The notes under the pieces: generated by a model
Seen by the model: only the letters and a program-made list of their open reading frames with translations
Told to the model about the DNA's origin: nothing
Databases searched by the model: none
Shown: in pieces, positions 53,871 to 63,178 of the stretch
Numbering within the stretch: position 1 is the stretch's first letter
Layout: every line of letters starts with the position of its first letter
Translations under genes and position numbers: made by a program
Origin: JANNUT01 sp046331425
Lineage (GTDB): Bacteria; Acidobacteriota; Polarisedimenticolia; J045
NCBI GenBank assembly: GCA_046331425.1
Contig: JAXLQU010000001.1
Span: forward strand, 434,001-498,000
DNA: 64,000 bases
Direction: 5' to 3'

Positions 53871-55448
53871 ATGTTGAATCTCCTGGCGCGGCTGCTTTTG
53901 TTTCGCGATGTACGCGAGCAGTCACTGGGAGCGCGGATTTCGCGCGTCATGCCGGTCGATCGGACAGGGTTGCACATTGCGTTGGATGAGCGTGCAGGGC
54001 TGCGAATCGACAGCCTCTCGCAGGCTGGGTTGCTCTTGGCCTCGTCGGAGTTTCCAACCAAGCTCAAAGGAGGGCGCGGGATCTGGCCCGAGTTGGCCGC
54101 TGCGGCCGACAACGCGATGCGCACTCATACCGTCGATGCACTCCGCTTCGCGCTTCGTGGAGATTCGGTCGAACTGTGTACCGCGCACGCACGGCTTGTC
54201 TTCACCGCCACACCGCCGGGTGATGCCGTCCTGGTGCTGGAAACAGTCGATGAGATGCCTCGCACGCTGCCGCCCGCGGCCCATGTGCGCATCCCCGCCG
54301 AGGATCAGTTTCGCGATGACGTGACGCCATGGATCGAAGCGCTGGTCGACTGGCTCGCTCGCGCGCGACACGAGGCAAGGGACGAAGCGGCGCTGCGATT
54401 GGAGCACACGATTCCCGAACTGTCGCGACGGCAGCGGCAAGAATTGCTCGATCTACGGGCGAACGACCACGATGAGTCGCTCTGTCGGCGCGCTGCGGCG
54501 GGAGAACGTGCGCCGCTGATCGAGCATGCCGCCGCGGTCGACCGAGAACACCGTGCCAACAGGCTGCTCGCTCGCCGGCGAGACATCGCCGCCGCGCTGT
54601 TGCGTCGTGAACGCGATCGAGTCGATCGCGCTCGACACGCGCTCGCTCGGGAGGATGCGTCCGCACCCGATTCGGAACTGTTGCGCCGGCATGCCGACGC
54701 GCTGCTCTCGGCACCACGCGATGCGATCCGATACGAGGATCGGATGATCTCGGTGCCAGACCCATACGACGCTGACGCCTGGATCACGGTGACCGTCGAT
54801 CCGCCTGGCGCCTCGCTTCCCCAACTCGCCGAACGTCTCTACAACCGTGCTCGCAAGTTAGATCGGGGGCGCCTCGTTCGTGCCGAACGACAGTCCTTGA
54901 TGGCGCATCGTGCGACTCGACTCGCGGTGTTGTGTGCCGCTTCGGAGGGTGCGCTGGACGCGGAGTCGGTAGCGGCACTGGAGCAGGAACTGAGGCGGCT
55001 GGGTTTGGCTGCGGGGGAAGCGGATCTCAGACCGCAGGGCGCCGCCGTATCGCAACGAGGCGGAAACGAACAAGGACCGGCACGAGTCTATCGCTCACCC
55101 TCGGGCCTTGATGTGCTCGTTGGCCGATCGGCTCGTCAGAACGATCAGCTCACCTTCAAAATCGCGGCTGCTGACGATTTCTGGTTTCACGTCAAGGCGT
55201 ATCCGGGAGCGCATGTCGTCCTGCGGCTTGCAGGTCGAGTGGACGCAGACCCGGTTGATCTGAGATTCGCCGCACACCTGGCCGCGGCCCATAGCCGCGC
55301 TCCCAAGGGTGAGGCGGTGGACGTGCACCTGGCTCGCCGCAAACATCTGGCCCGCCCCAAAGGGGGAAAACCGGGCCAGGTGCTGATCAAGCGGAGCGGT
55401 GCGGTCATGCGTGTCGTTGCCGCCGCGCCGCCTCAGGAACCAGGCTAA
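53871..55448 (+). CDS. rqcH: NFACT-family protein RqcH (Rqc2/FbpA-like)
   Basis: The 525-residue protein has an NFACT-N-like beta domain at the start, a long Arg/Glu/Asp-rich coiled-coil middle (about 160-340) and a C-terminal NFACT-R domain (about 405-510) with VLVGRSARQNDQLTFK, FWFHVKAYPGAHVVLR and HLARRKHLARPKGGKPGQV. RqcH binds the 50S subunit with a stalled nascent chain and adds alanine tails for ribosome-associated quality control. The start at 53871 gives the family N-terminus. It follows carD by 69 bp. Confidence 0.88.
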   Translation: MLNLLARLLLFRDVREQSLGARISRVMPVDRTGLHIALDERAGLRIDSLSQAGLLLASSEFPTKLKGGRGIWPELAAAADNAMRTHTVDALRFALRGDSVELCTAHARLVFTATPPGDAVLVLETVDEMPRTLPPAAHVRIPAEDQFRDDVTPWIEALVDWLARARHEARDEAALRLEHTIPELSRRQRQELLDLRANDHDESLCRRAAAGERAPLIEHAAAVDREHRANRLLARRRDIAAALLRRERDRVDRARHALAREDASAPDSELLRRHADALLSAPRDAIRYEDRMISVPDPYDADAWITVTVDPPGASLPQLAERLYNRARKLDRGRLVRAERQSLMAHRATRLAVLCAASEGALDAESVAALEQELRRLGLAAGEADLRPQGAAVSQRGGNEQGPARVYRSPSGLDVLVGRSARQNDQLTFKIAAADDFWFHVKAYPGAHVVLRLAGRVDADPVDLRFAAHLAAAHSRAPKGEAVDVHLARRKHLARPKGGKPGQVLIKRSGAVMRVVAAAPPQEPG

Positions 55449-55574
55449 GGCGCCCAACCGAACGCCTCGTGCTACGCCAACCCGGGCTTTCTAGAATCGA
55501 TCGCTCGATCAAGCGGACGAATCGGTCCTCCGGGCGTGTGAATTGCTTTCTCGGCCTTTCGGATTGACCTTTCC

Positions 55575-56651
55575 GTGTGCGCAACTTATCGTCCCCGCAC
55601 CTCCATCGGGAGGCCTGGAGGCGGCGTGCGGCGTGCCATCACCCTGATTTCGGGTCCGGTGCTGGCCATTTTCTTCCTCTGGCTCGCCTTTCGAAATGTC
55701 GATCCGGATGCACTGCTGGTTCGAATCCGAGCCGCCAGCATCCCGCTGCTCGCAGCCTCGCTCGTTACCGTTGTGTTGCACCTTCTGCTTCGCGCGCAAC
55801 GCTGGAAGACCTTTCTAACGCCAGTGCGCCGGGCATTGCCATTCGGCGAGTTGCTGTCCGCGGTAAGCATTGGATACATGGCGTCGTTGTTACCGGGTCG
55901 TGTTGGTGAAGTCCTTCGGCCGGCACTGCTGGCGCGACGCACCGGAATTCCGTTTGCTCCAGCGCTCGCCACGGTCGGCGTCGAACGTGTCGTCTTCGAT
56001 CTGCTGGGGCTGCTGTTTTTCATGGGCGTAGGGCTGTTGATGCCGGCGACGCTCTCGGGACTCGATCGCATTCAGGACTCGCGATTGCTCACGACGCTGC
56101 ATGCTGCGGGAGTGCTCGCTACGTTGCTCGCGGCGGCGCTGCTTGTTGGGTTCGTGTGGGCGGCTCGCCATCAGGCGCGCGCGAGTACGGGGATGGCGCG
56201 CTGGGCCGAGCGATGTCGAACCAAGGTCGGCCGCAGATTGGTCACGTGGCTCGGTTCTCTCGCGCCTGGTCTTGGCGCGCTGGCGACACCCATGGGTGTT
56301 CTCAGACTGCTGCTAGAAACAGTTGTGATTTGGGGTGTGATCGCCGCCGGGATTCAGCTCGGCGTCGAGGCCTGCGGTGTCGACCTGGCGCCCGGGGCAG
56401 CGCTGATTCTGATGCCGATGCTGGCGCTCGGCATTGCGGTCCCAACCCCGGGCGGGGCCGGGAGTTATCACGCGGTGATGATTGCGGGTCTCACCAAGCT
56501 GTTCGGAGCGCCGCCCGATGCGGCGGCGAGCGCGGCCTTGGTCGTGCATGCCGCGACGTGGATACCGGTGCTCGCCATGGGTGGGTATTTCGCGGCTCGC
56601 GGTGGGCTGGCCGCTCCGGTCGCCACGATTCCGTCGAGTGCGCAGTCATGA
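55575..56651 (+). CDS. Lysylphosphatidylglycerol-synthase-TM/flippase-like membrane protein (UPF0104)
   Basis: The 358-residue protein starts at a GTG (55575) and has about eight membrane helices. The UPF0104 signatures are LRAQRWKTFL, SIGYMASLLPGRVGEVLRPALLAR (the conserved P-x-R-x-G-E), and a C-terminal VPTPGGAGSYHAVMIAGL. The family includes membrane parts of MprF and lipid/glycan flippase-like proteins, and the transport activity of these stand-alone forms is unproven. The stop overlaps the nrdR start by ATGA. Confidence 0.88.
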   Translation: MCATYRPRTSIGRPGGGVRRAITLISGPVLAIFFLWLAFRNVDPDALLVRIRAASIPLLAASLVTVVLHLLLRAQRWKTFLTPVRRALPFGELLSAVSIGYMASLLPGRVGEVLRPALLARRTGIPFAPALATVGVERVVFDLLGLLFFMGVGLLMPATLSGLDRIQDSRLLTTLHAAGVLATLLAAALLVGFVWAARHQARASTGMARWAERCRTKVGRRLVTWLGSLAPGLGALATPMGVLRLLLETVVIWGVIAAGIQLGVEACGVDLAPGAALILMPMLALGIAVPTPGGAGSYHAVMIAGLTKLFGAPPDAAASAALVVHAATWIPVLAMGGYFAARGGLAAPVATIPSSAQS

Positions 56652-57133
56652 AATGTCCTTACTGCGCCTCGGAGCGAGATCGTGTGGTCGACTCTCGCGA
56701 GTCGCGGGATGGCGAGAACATCCGTCGTCGTCGCGAGTGCTTGGCTTGCAAGCGTCGCTTCACATCGTATGAGCGAGTCGAAGAGCTGCCGGCGATGGTG
56801 ATCAAGAAAGATGGCCGTCGCGAGATCTTCGAACCGCAGAAGGTGCTCGCGGGGCTGTTGCGCGCCTGCGAGAAGCGTCCGGTATCGCGCAAGGCACTCG
56901 AGGAGATCGTTGAGAGTGTCTCGGCGATGGTCGGCGAATGGCCCGACCGCGAGGGGCCGGTCGAGGCGATCGGGCAACTCGTGATGGAAAGGCTCAAGGA
57001 TCTGGACAAGGTGGCCTACGTGCGCTTCGCGTCCGTGTACCGCAAGTTCGAGGATGTCGAGGCGTTTCTCGACGAACTCAGAAACCTGCTGGGGCCGGGA
57101 CCGGCGGCGCGCATCCGAGGGGAGGATCGATGA
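56648..57133 (+). CDS. nrdR: Transcriptional repressor NrdR
   Basis: The 161-residue protein has the zinc ribbon CPYCASERDRVVDSRESRDG...CLACKRRF at residues 3-34, then the ATP-cone domain (VIKKDGRREIFEPQKVLAGLLRAC) about residues 50-140. NrdR senses ATP/dATP and represses ribonucleotide reductase genes by binding NrdR boxes. The ATG at 56648 overlaps the upstream stop; it in turn overlaps the hsp20 start (ATGA). No nrd gene is in the window. Confidence 0.96.
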   Translation: MKCPYCASERDRVVDSRESRDGENIRRRRECLACKRRFTSYERVEELPAMVIKKDGRREIFEPQKVLAGLLRACEKRPVSRKALEEIVESVSAMVGEWPDREGPVEAIGQLVMERLKDLDKVAYVRFASVYRKFEDVEAFLDELRNLLGPGPAARIRGEDR

Positions 57134-57588
57134 GCGTCAAAGGACGCGGAACTCATCTGGAAGTGGCTCGCATTCAGAGCGAGATCAATCGGCTGTTCGA
57201 AACGCTTCTGCGGCTGCGCGGCGGGGAGGCGACCCCAAACTCGAGTTGGTCCCCTGGTGCCGATGTTGCGGAAACCGAATCGGACCTGATCGTCGAGATC
57301 GATCTTCCTGGTGTTGCGGCCCCGACATTGGAAGTTCACGCAGAGAGCGGCAATCTGATCTTGAAAGGACGTCGTGAGGCCCACGAGCCGGCGCTGAGCG
57401 ACGACTCGGAGGTTCTGCACGATGAACGCGAGTACGGACCGTTCCATCTGATCGTGCCGCTGTACGCCGCCGTCAACACGCACAAAGCGCATGCAACGCT
57501 CAGCCAGGGTGTGTTTCGTGCTGTGCTTCCCAAGGTACCGAATCGGCGCGGTGCGCCGGTTGCCATCCCCGTGATCGCCACGGAATGA
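57130..57588 (+). CDS. Small heat shock protein (Hsp20/alpha-crystallin)
   Basis: The 152-residue protein starts at the ATG overlapping the nrdR stop. It has an alpha-crystallin domain (about 45-145) with SWSPGADVAETESDLIVEI, DLPGVAAPTLEVHAESGNLI, LKGRREAHEP, EREYGPFHLIVPL, and a C-terminal VFRAVLPKVPNRRG. It is a holdase that keeps unfolded proteins soluble. It lies 7 bp before lon, so chaperone and protease are co-expressed; a heat-shock promoter was not identified. Confidence 0.92.
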   Translation: MSVKGRGTHLEVARIQSEINRLFETLLRLRGGEATPNSSWSPGADVAETESDLIVEIDLPGVAAPTLEVHAESGNLILKGRREAHEPALSDDSEVLHDEREYGPFHLIVPLYAAVNTHKAHATLSQGVFRAVLPKVPNRRGAPVAIPVIATE

Positions 57589-57595
57589 GGCATCG

Positions 57596-60034
57596 ATGAC
57601 TACCGAGCGTTCCCGCGAACCCGTCAAGATCCCTTCGCAACTGCCGGTTTTGCCGTTGCGCGACATGGTCGTGTACCCATTCATCATCGCGCCGCTGTCG
57701 ATCGCGCGGAAGAGCAGCATCCGTGCTGTCGACCGCGCACTCGCCGACAACCGCATGGTGCTGCTCGTCACGCAAAAAGAACGCGACGAGGACAATCCGA
57801 GCCAGGACGGTCTCTATTCCGTAGGCACCGTGGCCGTGATCATGCGCATGTTGAAGCTGCCTGATGAACGGATCAGGGTCTTGGTTCAGGGGGTCTGCCG
57901 CGCGCGACTGAAAGAGTTCGATTCGTCGGGCAACTACATGCAGGCAACGCTCGAACCGTTGGTCGAGCCAGTACCGGAGAAATCCACGCAGCCCGAATGC
58001 GAAGCGATGATGCGCACGGTCAAGAAAGCGCTCGAAAAAGGCGTGAATCTCGGGAAGAACCTCCCGTCCGAGGTTCAGGTCATCGCCAACAATCTCGAGG
58101 AGCCGGGTCGCCTCGCCGATTTGGTGGCGAGCAATCTCGATCTGTCGGCGGCGCAAGCGCAGGAGACACTCGAGACGGTGGATCCTGTGGAGCGCCTCCG
58201 GTTGGTTGCGCAGCAACTGAAGCGCGAGCTCGATCTGCTATCGATGCAACACGAGATCGACTCTTTGGCGCGCGACGAGATCGATCGGTCGCAACGCGAG
58301 TACTACCTACGGCAGCAGCTCAAAGCGATTCGCCATGAGTTGGGCGAAGGCACCGAACTCGAAGAGGAGATCGAGGAGATTCGCGAGAAGCTGCAGGGGC
58401 GCAAGTTGCCTGAAGCGGCCCGCGAAGAAGTCGATCGCGAGTTGCGGCGACTGGAACGAATGCACCCCGACGCAGCCGAGAGCGCCACGATTCGTCATCA
58501 TCTGGAGTGGCTGATCGAGCTGCCGTGGGACGTCGGCACCGATGACAATCTCGACTTGCGACAGGCCCAAGGCATTCTCGACGACGATCACTACGGCCTG
58601 GAGAAGGTCAAAGAGCGAATCGTGGAGTACCTCGCGGTGCGCAAACTCCGGCCCGAACACAAGGGCGCGATTCTCTGCTTCGTCGGCCCTCCTGGTGTCG
58701 GCAAGACATCCCTCGGCCGTTCGATCGCACGCGCGATGGGACGCAAGTTCGTGCGGGTGAGTTTGGGTGGTGTCAGGGATGAAGCGGAGATCCGTGGGCA
58801 TCGTCGTACCTACATCGGGTCGATGCCTGGCAGGATCATCCAATCGATCCGTCAGGCCGGCACGCGCAATCCCGTGATGATGCTGGACGAAGTCGACAAG
58901 CTGGCCAACGACTTCCGAGGCGATCCACAGGCCGCACTGCTCGAGGTGTTGGATCCCGAGCAGAATCACAACTTCCGCGATCACTATCTCGGCGTGCCGT
59001 TCGATTTGTCGCAGACGATGTTCATCGCCACAGCGAATCTGATGGACACGATCCATCCTGCATTTCGCGACCGCATGGAGGTGATTCGGATCCCCGGCTA
59101 CACCGAGGAAGAGAAGCTGGTCATCGCCACGCGGCACTTGCTGCCGCGACAGATTTCCGAGAACGGATTGTCGGCTGATCGTGTTCGTTTCAGCGAAGGC
59201 GCCGTCAGGGAACTGATTCAGCACTACACGCGCGAAGCGGGATTGAGAAACCTCGAGCGCCGCTTTGCCGCGATCTGTCGCAAGGTGGCGCGGCGGGTGG
59301 CCGAAGGACGTAACGCGCCGACGCGCATTGCGGCTTCAGCACTCGAATCGTATCTGGGCCCACCGCCGCCGACCGCCGAGGAGACGCTGCAAGGCGCGAG
59401 CATCGGCGTCGTAACCGGGCTGGCGTGGACGGCCGCCGGTGGTGACGTGCTCTCGATCGAAGCGATCGGCATGAAGGGGAAAGGGCGGCTCACGCTGACG
59501 GGTCATCTTGGCAACGTGATGAAGGAATCGGCGCAGGCGGCGCTGAGTTGGGCACGCAGCCAAGCGGACTCACTCGGCCTGAACGACGAGAACTTCACCG
59601 AAACCGATTTGCACATCCATGTTCCGGAAGGGGCGATACCGAAGGACGGCCCTTCCGCCGGCATCACAATCGGCACCGCGATGGTCTCGGTGTTGACCAA
59701 TCGGCCCGTACGACGCGATGTAGCGATGACCGGTGAGATCACTCTGCGTGGCCGCGTGTTGCCCATCGGTGGAGTCAAGGAGAAGGTGCTCGCCGCGCGC
59801 CGTGCCGGGGCCAAGCTGGTGATTCTTCCCAAGAGCAACGAGCGAGATCTGGGCGAACTGCCGAAGACAGCGACGCGTGATCTGAAGTTCTTCCTGGCGG
59901 AGGAAATGAGTGAGGTTCTCGACATCGCACTGCTGCCGGTCGGAACCTCCCCTGAGCGGACCAAGCACACGAACAAGGCGGCGCGGAAGGCCGCGCGGGA
60001 AGAGCCCGCTCTGGTGCGATCCCCCCGCCGCTGA
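57596..60034 (+). CDS. lon: ATP-dependent protease Lon
   Basis: The 812-residue protease has the N-terminal substrate-binding domain (LPVLPLRDMVVYPFIIAPLS), a coiled middle, the AAA+ Walker A GPPGVGKTSLGRSIA (about residue 362), Walker B MMLDEVDKL and the proteolytic domain with the catalytic dyad: Ser in PKDGPSAGITIGTA (about 687) and Lys in KEKVLAARRAG (about 728). It degrades misfolded and regulatory proteins. The length matches LonA. The co-transcribed flippase-like, nrdR and hsp20 genes precede it. Confidence 0.96.
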   Translation: MTTERSREPVKIPSQLPVLPLRDMVVYPFIIAPLSIARKSSIRAVDRALADNRMVLLVTQKERDEDNPSQDGLYSVGTVAVIMRMLKLPDERIRVLVQGVCRARLKEFDSSGNYMQATLEPLVEPVPEKSTQPECEAMMRTVKKALEKGVNLGKNLPSEVQVIANNLEEPGRLADLVASNLDLSAAQAQETLETVDPVERLRLVAQQLKRELDLLSMQHEIDSLARDEIDRSQREYYLRQQLKAIRHELGEGTELEEEIEEIREKLQGRKLPEAAREEVDRELRRLERMHPDAAESATIRHHLEWLIELPWDVGTDDNLDLRQAQGILDDDHYGLEKVKERIVEYLAVRKLRPEHKGAILCFVGPPGVGKTSLGRSIARAMGRKFVRVSLGGVRDEAEIRGHRRTYIGSMPGRIIQSIRQAGTRNPVMMLDEVDKLANDFRGDPQAALLEVLDPEQNHNFRDHYLGVPFDLSQTMFIATANLMDTIHPAFRDRMEVIRIPGYTEEEKLVIATRHLLPRQISENGLSADRVRFSEGAVRELIQHYTREAGLRNLERRFAAICRKVARRVAEGRNAPTRIAASALESYLGPPPPTAEETLQGASIGVVTGLAWTAAGGDVLSIEAIGMKGKGRLTLTGHLGNVMKESAQAALSWARSQADSLGLNDENFTETDLHIHVPEGAIPKDGPSAGITIGTAMVSVLTNRPVRRDVAMTGEITLRGRVLPIGGVKEKVLAARRAGAKLVILPKSNERDLGELPKTATRDLKFFLAEEMSEVLDIALLPVGTSPERTKHTNKAARKAAREEPALVRSPRR

Positions 60035-60162
60035 TCACCGCAGCAGCGCAGGTCCGATCGTGCCGCGCGTGCAACCACCGATCGCAGCGACTGGCGATCG
60101 GCAGCGGTTTCGGTGTTTCATCTCGGCCGAACCGCGTTCGCAACGCGGCGGGAGAAGCACCG

Positions 60163-60807
60163 ATGGATATCGAACGACTGCTCGGCTCCGTACTCGGCGG
60201 CGCCGTCGGCTCGAGCAAACGAAGAAAGAAGGGGATCACCGGCAGCGTCGTTTCGGCCGGCCTACGCAATCCGGCGGCGGTGATTGGTATCGCCGGCGTC
60301 GCGTGGGGACTCTACGAAACCTGGAAAAGCAGTCAGCAGACCTCGAGTCCAACACCCCCTCCCTCGGGCGTCGGGCCGTCCGGCCCGCCGCCGATTCCTC
60401 CACCACTTCCTAGTGCACCGTGGGCGACGCCATCGACTCTACCGACAGAAGCGTTGCGTGTGTTGCGATTGACGCTGTCTGCCGCGCGCGCCGACGGCAA
60501 TTTGAGCGCCGCAGAAGCGGAGCAGATCTTGTCGGAAGCGCGCAACGCCGGCGCTGAGGCCGTCGTTCATGACGAGATGCAGCGCAACATTCCACTGGGA
60601 GAGATCGTGGCCGGAGTCGTTGATCCCGATCACAAGCAGCAGTTGTATCGCTTGGCGTTTACGGTGGTGCACGCCGATGAAGGTGTGAGCGGCACGGAGC
60701 GACTGTACCTCTCGCAGTTGGCGAGCTTGCTACTGCTTGACGCGGAGACCGTGGGTCGGATCGAAAGCGAAACCGCAGCACGATTGAAGGCAGCCGCAGC
60801 GTCGTAA
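60163..60807 (+). CDS. DUF533/TerB-like protein with membrane segment
   Basis: The 214-residue protein has a short N-terminal DUF533-type start (MDIERLLGSVLGG), a hydrophobic helix (PAAVIGIAGVAWGLYETW, about 39-56), a Pro-rich linker (about 65-90) and a C-terminal all-helical TerB/DUF533 domain (RVLRLTLSAARADGNLSAAE; FTVVHADEGVSGTERLYLSQLA). YebE-like proteins are inner-membrane proteins of unknown role; TerB domains are linked to tellurite and stress responses. It is followed by the GYF/AIM24 gene 25 bp on. Confidence 0.8.
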   Translation: MDIERLLGSVLGGAVGSSKRRKKGITGSVVSAGLRNPAAVIGIAGVAWGLYETWKSSQQTSSPTPPPSGVGPSGPPPIPPPLPSAPWATPSTLPTEALRVLRLTLSAARADGNLSAAEAEQILSEARNAGAEAVVHDEMQRNIPLGEIVAGVVDPDHKQQLYRLAFTVVHADEGVSGTERLYLSQLASLLLLDAETVGRIESETAARLKAAAAS

Positions 60808-60832
60808 CGAATTGTCGAAGAAAGGGACTGTC

Positions 60833-61849
60833 ATGGCGAGCGAGCAGGTTTGGTACATGGCGATTGGTGGATCCTCTGTCGGCCCGGTCAGCGCCGATGA
60901 CGTTGTGAGCAACTTGAGAAATGGCACGATCAGCCGCGAAACGCTGGTCTTCGGTCCGGGCATGTCGCAGTGGACCCCTCTCGGTCAGGTTCCGCAGTTC
61001 GCGGCAGGGGCGTCCTCGAGCGCGGCGCCGCCGCCCGCGATGCCAGGCGGCAGAACGGCGCACGATATCGACTTCACGCTGCACGGCAATGATATGCAGT
61101 TCGTCGAAGTAGAACTCGATCCGGGCGAGAGCGCTGTAGCTGAAGCCGGCGCCTTGATGTACATGACCGACGGGATCGACATGGACACCGTGTTCGGCGA
61201 TGGCAGTCAATCTCAGAAGCCTGGCCTGATGGGGGCTCTGCTCGGGGCAGGGAAGCGTCTACTGACGGGAGAGTCACTGTTCACGACGGTATTCAGTAAC
61301 AAAGGGGCCGGTAAACACAGGGTTGCCTTTGCAGCTCCCTATCCCGGCAAGATCATTCCGATGGATCTCAAAGCGATGGGCGGGACGTTGATCTGTCAGC
61401 GTGACTCGTTCCTGTGCGCGGCGCGCGGCGTTTCGATCGGGATCGCGTTCCAAAAAAAGATCGGGGTAGGGTTGTTCGGCGGTGAAGGGTTCATCATGCA
61501 GAAGCTCGAAGGTGACGGACTGGTGTTCGTTCACGCGGGCGGATCGATTCATCCGCTCGATCTGGGACCCGGGCAGCAACTGCGAGTCGATACCGGATGT
61601 CTCGTCGCGCTGCAGCCGTCAGTTTCGTATGACATCCAGTACGTCGGGAAGGTCAAGACGGCGATCTTCGGTGGTGAGGGGATCTTCAATGCTCTACTGA
61701 CAGGACCCGGTAAGGTTTGGCTGCAATCGTTACCGCTTTCCCGTTTGGCCGATCGCATCTACCGTGCCGCGCCGCAAACGGGTGGGCGTAAGGAAGAGGG
61801 TTCGCTCTTCGGTACAGGTCTCGGCAACATCCTCGACGGCAGGGAGTGA
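60833..61849 (+). CDS. GYF_2 plus AIM24 (TIGR00266) domain protein
   Basis: I use the ATG at 60833 (338 residues). The first 60 residues are a GYF_2-like domain (WYMAIGGSSVGPVSADDVVSNL..GTI). The rest (about 85-310) is an AIM24 domain of beta repeats (MQFVEVELDPGESAVAEAGALMYM, HRVAFAAPYPGKIIPMDL, GLVFVHAGGSIHPLDLGPGQQLRVDTGCLVA). AIM24 proteins form disk-like assemblies; their function in bacteria is not established. It ends 201 bp before the thiL gene, in a repeat-containing gap. Confidence 0.85.
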   Translation: MASEQVWYMAIGGSSVGPVSADDVVSNLRNGTISRETLVFGPGMSQWTPLGQVPQFAAGASSSAAPPPAMPGGRTAHDIDFTLHGNDMQFVEVELDPGESAVAEAGALMYMTDGIDMDTVFGDGSQSQKPGLMGALLGAGKRLLTGESLFTTVFSNKGAGKHRVAFAAPYPGKIIPMDLKAMGGTLICQRDSFLCAARGVSIGIAFQKKIGVGLFGGEGFIMQKLEGDGLVFVHAGGSIHPLDLGPGQQLRVDTGCLVALQPSVSYDIQYVGKVKTAIFGGEGIFNALLTGPGKVWLQSLPLSRLADRIYRAAPQTGGRKEEGSLFGTGLGNILDGRE

Positions 61850-61859
61850 TCTGACGCAC

Positions 61860-61879
61860 GGGCGGCGTCCGCGCCGCCC
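61860..61879 (+). terminator. GC-rich hairpin after the AIM24 gene
   Basis: GGGCGGCG (61860-61867) pairs perfectly with CGCCGCCC (61872-61879) round a TCCG tetraloop, 10 bp past the stop. No T tract follows. Confidence 0.45.
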
Positions 61880-61905
61880 TCGCACCCCACCGCAGCCCTC
61901 ACCCC

Positions 61906-62017
61906 AAATTCGGGGACGTCACACCTAAATCCGGGGACGTCATACTTAATTCCGTGCGCGCTGACCGCCGAAATCACAAGGCGTTGGCGGCGGAAATAGG
62001 TAGACCGTCCCCGGATA
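61906..62017. repeat. Palindromic repeat element, copy 2 (RAYT/REP-like remnant)
   Basis: Two near-identical 21-bp direct units, AAATTCGGGGACGTCACACCT (61906-61926) and AAATCCGGGGACGTCATACTT (61927-61947), are followed by GAAATAGGTAGACCG (61993-62007). Its GTCCCCGGAT (62008-62017) is the exact reverse complement of ATCCGGGGAC (61929-61938). The GAAATAGGTAGACC core also occurs, inverted, at 8068-8081. About 110 bp in all, with no transposase. Confidence 0.6.
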
Positions 62018-62050
62018 TCGCCTCGGGGTATCGGCGTCGGGACGCGCCGA

Positions 62051-63178
62051 GTGCTGTGTCGGTTCGCTTTCGGGCGTACGGGTGTGGAGAATCACGCGGT
62101 GCGCGCCGATCCGTTGGCAGAAGGTGAGAACCGTTTCGTGGCGGAGCTGAAGCGGCTCTTCGGCAGTTCCACGCCCAGCGCGATGGTTGGTATCGGGGAC
62201 GACGCAGCCGTTCTACCAGGCAAACCGGTGCGCGTGATTTCGGTCGATCTGCTCGTCGAGAAGCAGCACTTCCGATGGGACTTGATGGAGCCGGCTGATG
62301 TCGCCGTTCGAGCCCTCGAAGTGAACCTGAGCGATATCGCCGCGATGGGAGCTCGGCCCGAAGCGGTGTTTCTGGGACTTGCGTGGCCAAGCTCCGGCAC
62401 TGCACTCGCGCGCCTCGCCAACTTCCTACGGTCGTTTCGAGCAGCCTGCAAGCGACGGGGCGTTCCGCTCCTCGGCGGCGACACCGTCCATGCGGATGAC
62501 GGCGCGACCACGCTCGCGGTTACCGTTGTTGGGACTCCGTGGCCTGGCGGACCGGTACTGCGGAGCACGGGACGGCCGGGTGACTGGTTGTGCGTCACCG
62601 GTTCGCTCGGCGGTGCGTCGCTTGGCTTAGCGGTGGTCGAGTCGCGGGTCCGCGTGGCGAGGTCGCCGGCGGCGCGTCGCGCCGCGGCGATCGCGATTCG
62701 TCGCCTTCGGCGTCCCCGAGCCCTGCTTGACGCTGCGCGCGTGCTCGCTCGCGGTGCCTCGGCGCTGATCGATCTGTCCGATGGACTGGGGCTGGATGCG
62801 CCGCGATTAGCGGGCGCCTCGGCCTGCGGTTTCCGGATCGACCTCAGCGCAATTCCAATCGATCCTGCGGTCTGCCGCCTCGTCCCCGACCCGGCCGAGG
62901 CGTTGCGGCACGCGATACACGGGGGGGACGACTACCAACTCCTCGCCGCGGTTCCGAGCCGACGCTTCGCTGCCGTTCACGCCTCCCTCCGCCGCCGAGG
63001 TATCACGCTTCACCGGATCGGTCGCCTGACTCCTCAGCCTGACCTCTATCTATTGAGCGATTCGGACGGGCACCTCCGCCCCTGGCCCGAACGGGGTTGG
63101 GACCCGTTCCGGCCTCTAGACGCGAGCCGGGGGGTGGGCGTAGGGAGGGGTGCGCCGAAAGATCGCACTCGCCGATGA
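62051..63178 (+). CDS. thiL: Thiamine-monophosphate kinase
   Basis: The protein has the ThiL/AIR-synthase layout: VGIGDDAAVL (metal/ATP Asp pair), SVDLLVEKQHFRW, ALEVNLSDIAAMGARP and ALIDLSDGLGLDAPRLA, and GGDDYQLLAAV near the C-terminus. It phosphorylates thiamine monophosphate to thiamine diphosphate, the cofactor Dxs needs. The start is uncertain: GTG at 62051, 62084 or 62099 all fit, and the last gives the shortest family-like N-terminus. The repeat element lies immediately upstream. The stop overlaps the sigma factor start (ATGA). Confidence 0.9.
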   Translation: MLCRFAFGRTGVENHAVRADPLAEGENRFVAELKRLFGSSTPSAMVGIGDDAAVLPGKPVRVISVDLLVEKQHFRWDLMEPADVAVRALEVNLSDIAAMGARPEAVFLGLAWPSSGTALARLANFLRSFRAACKRRGVPLLGGDTVHADDGATTLAVTVVGTPWPGGPVLRSTGRPGDWLCVTGSLGGASLGLAVVESRVRVARSPAARRAAAIAIRRLRRPRALLDAARVLARGASALIDLSDGLGLDAPRLAGASACGFRIDLSAIPIDPAVCRLVPDPAEALRHAIHGGDDYQLLAAVPSRRFAAVHASLRRRGITLHRIGRLTPQPDLYLLSDSDGHLRPWPERGWDPFRPLDASRGVGVGRGAPKDRTRR

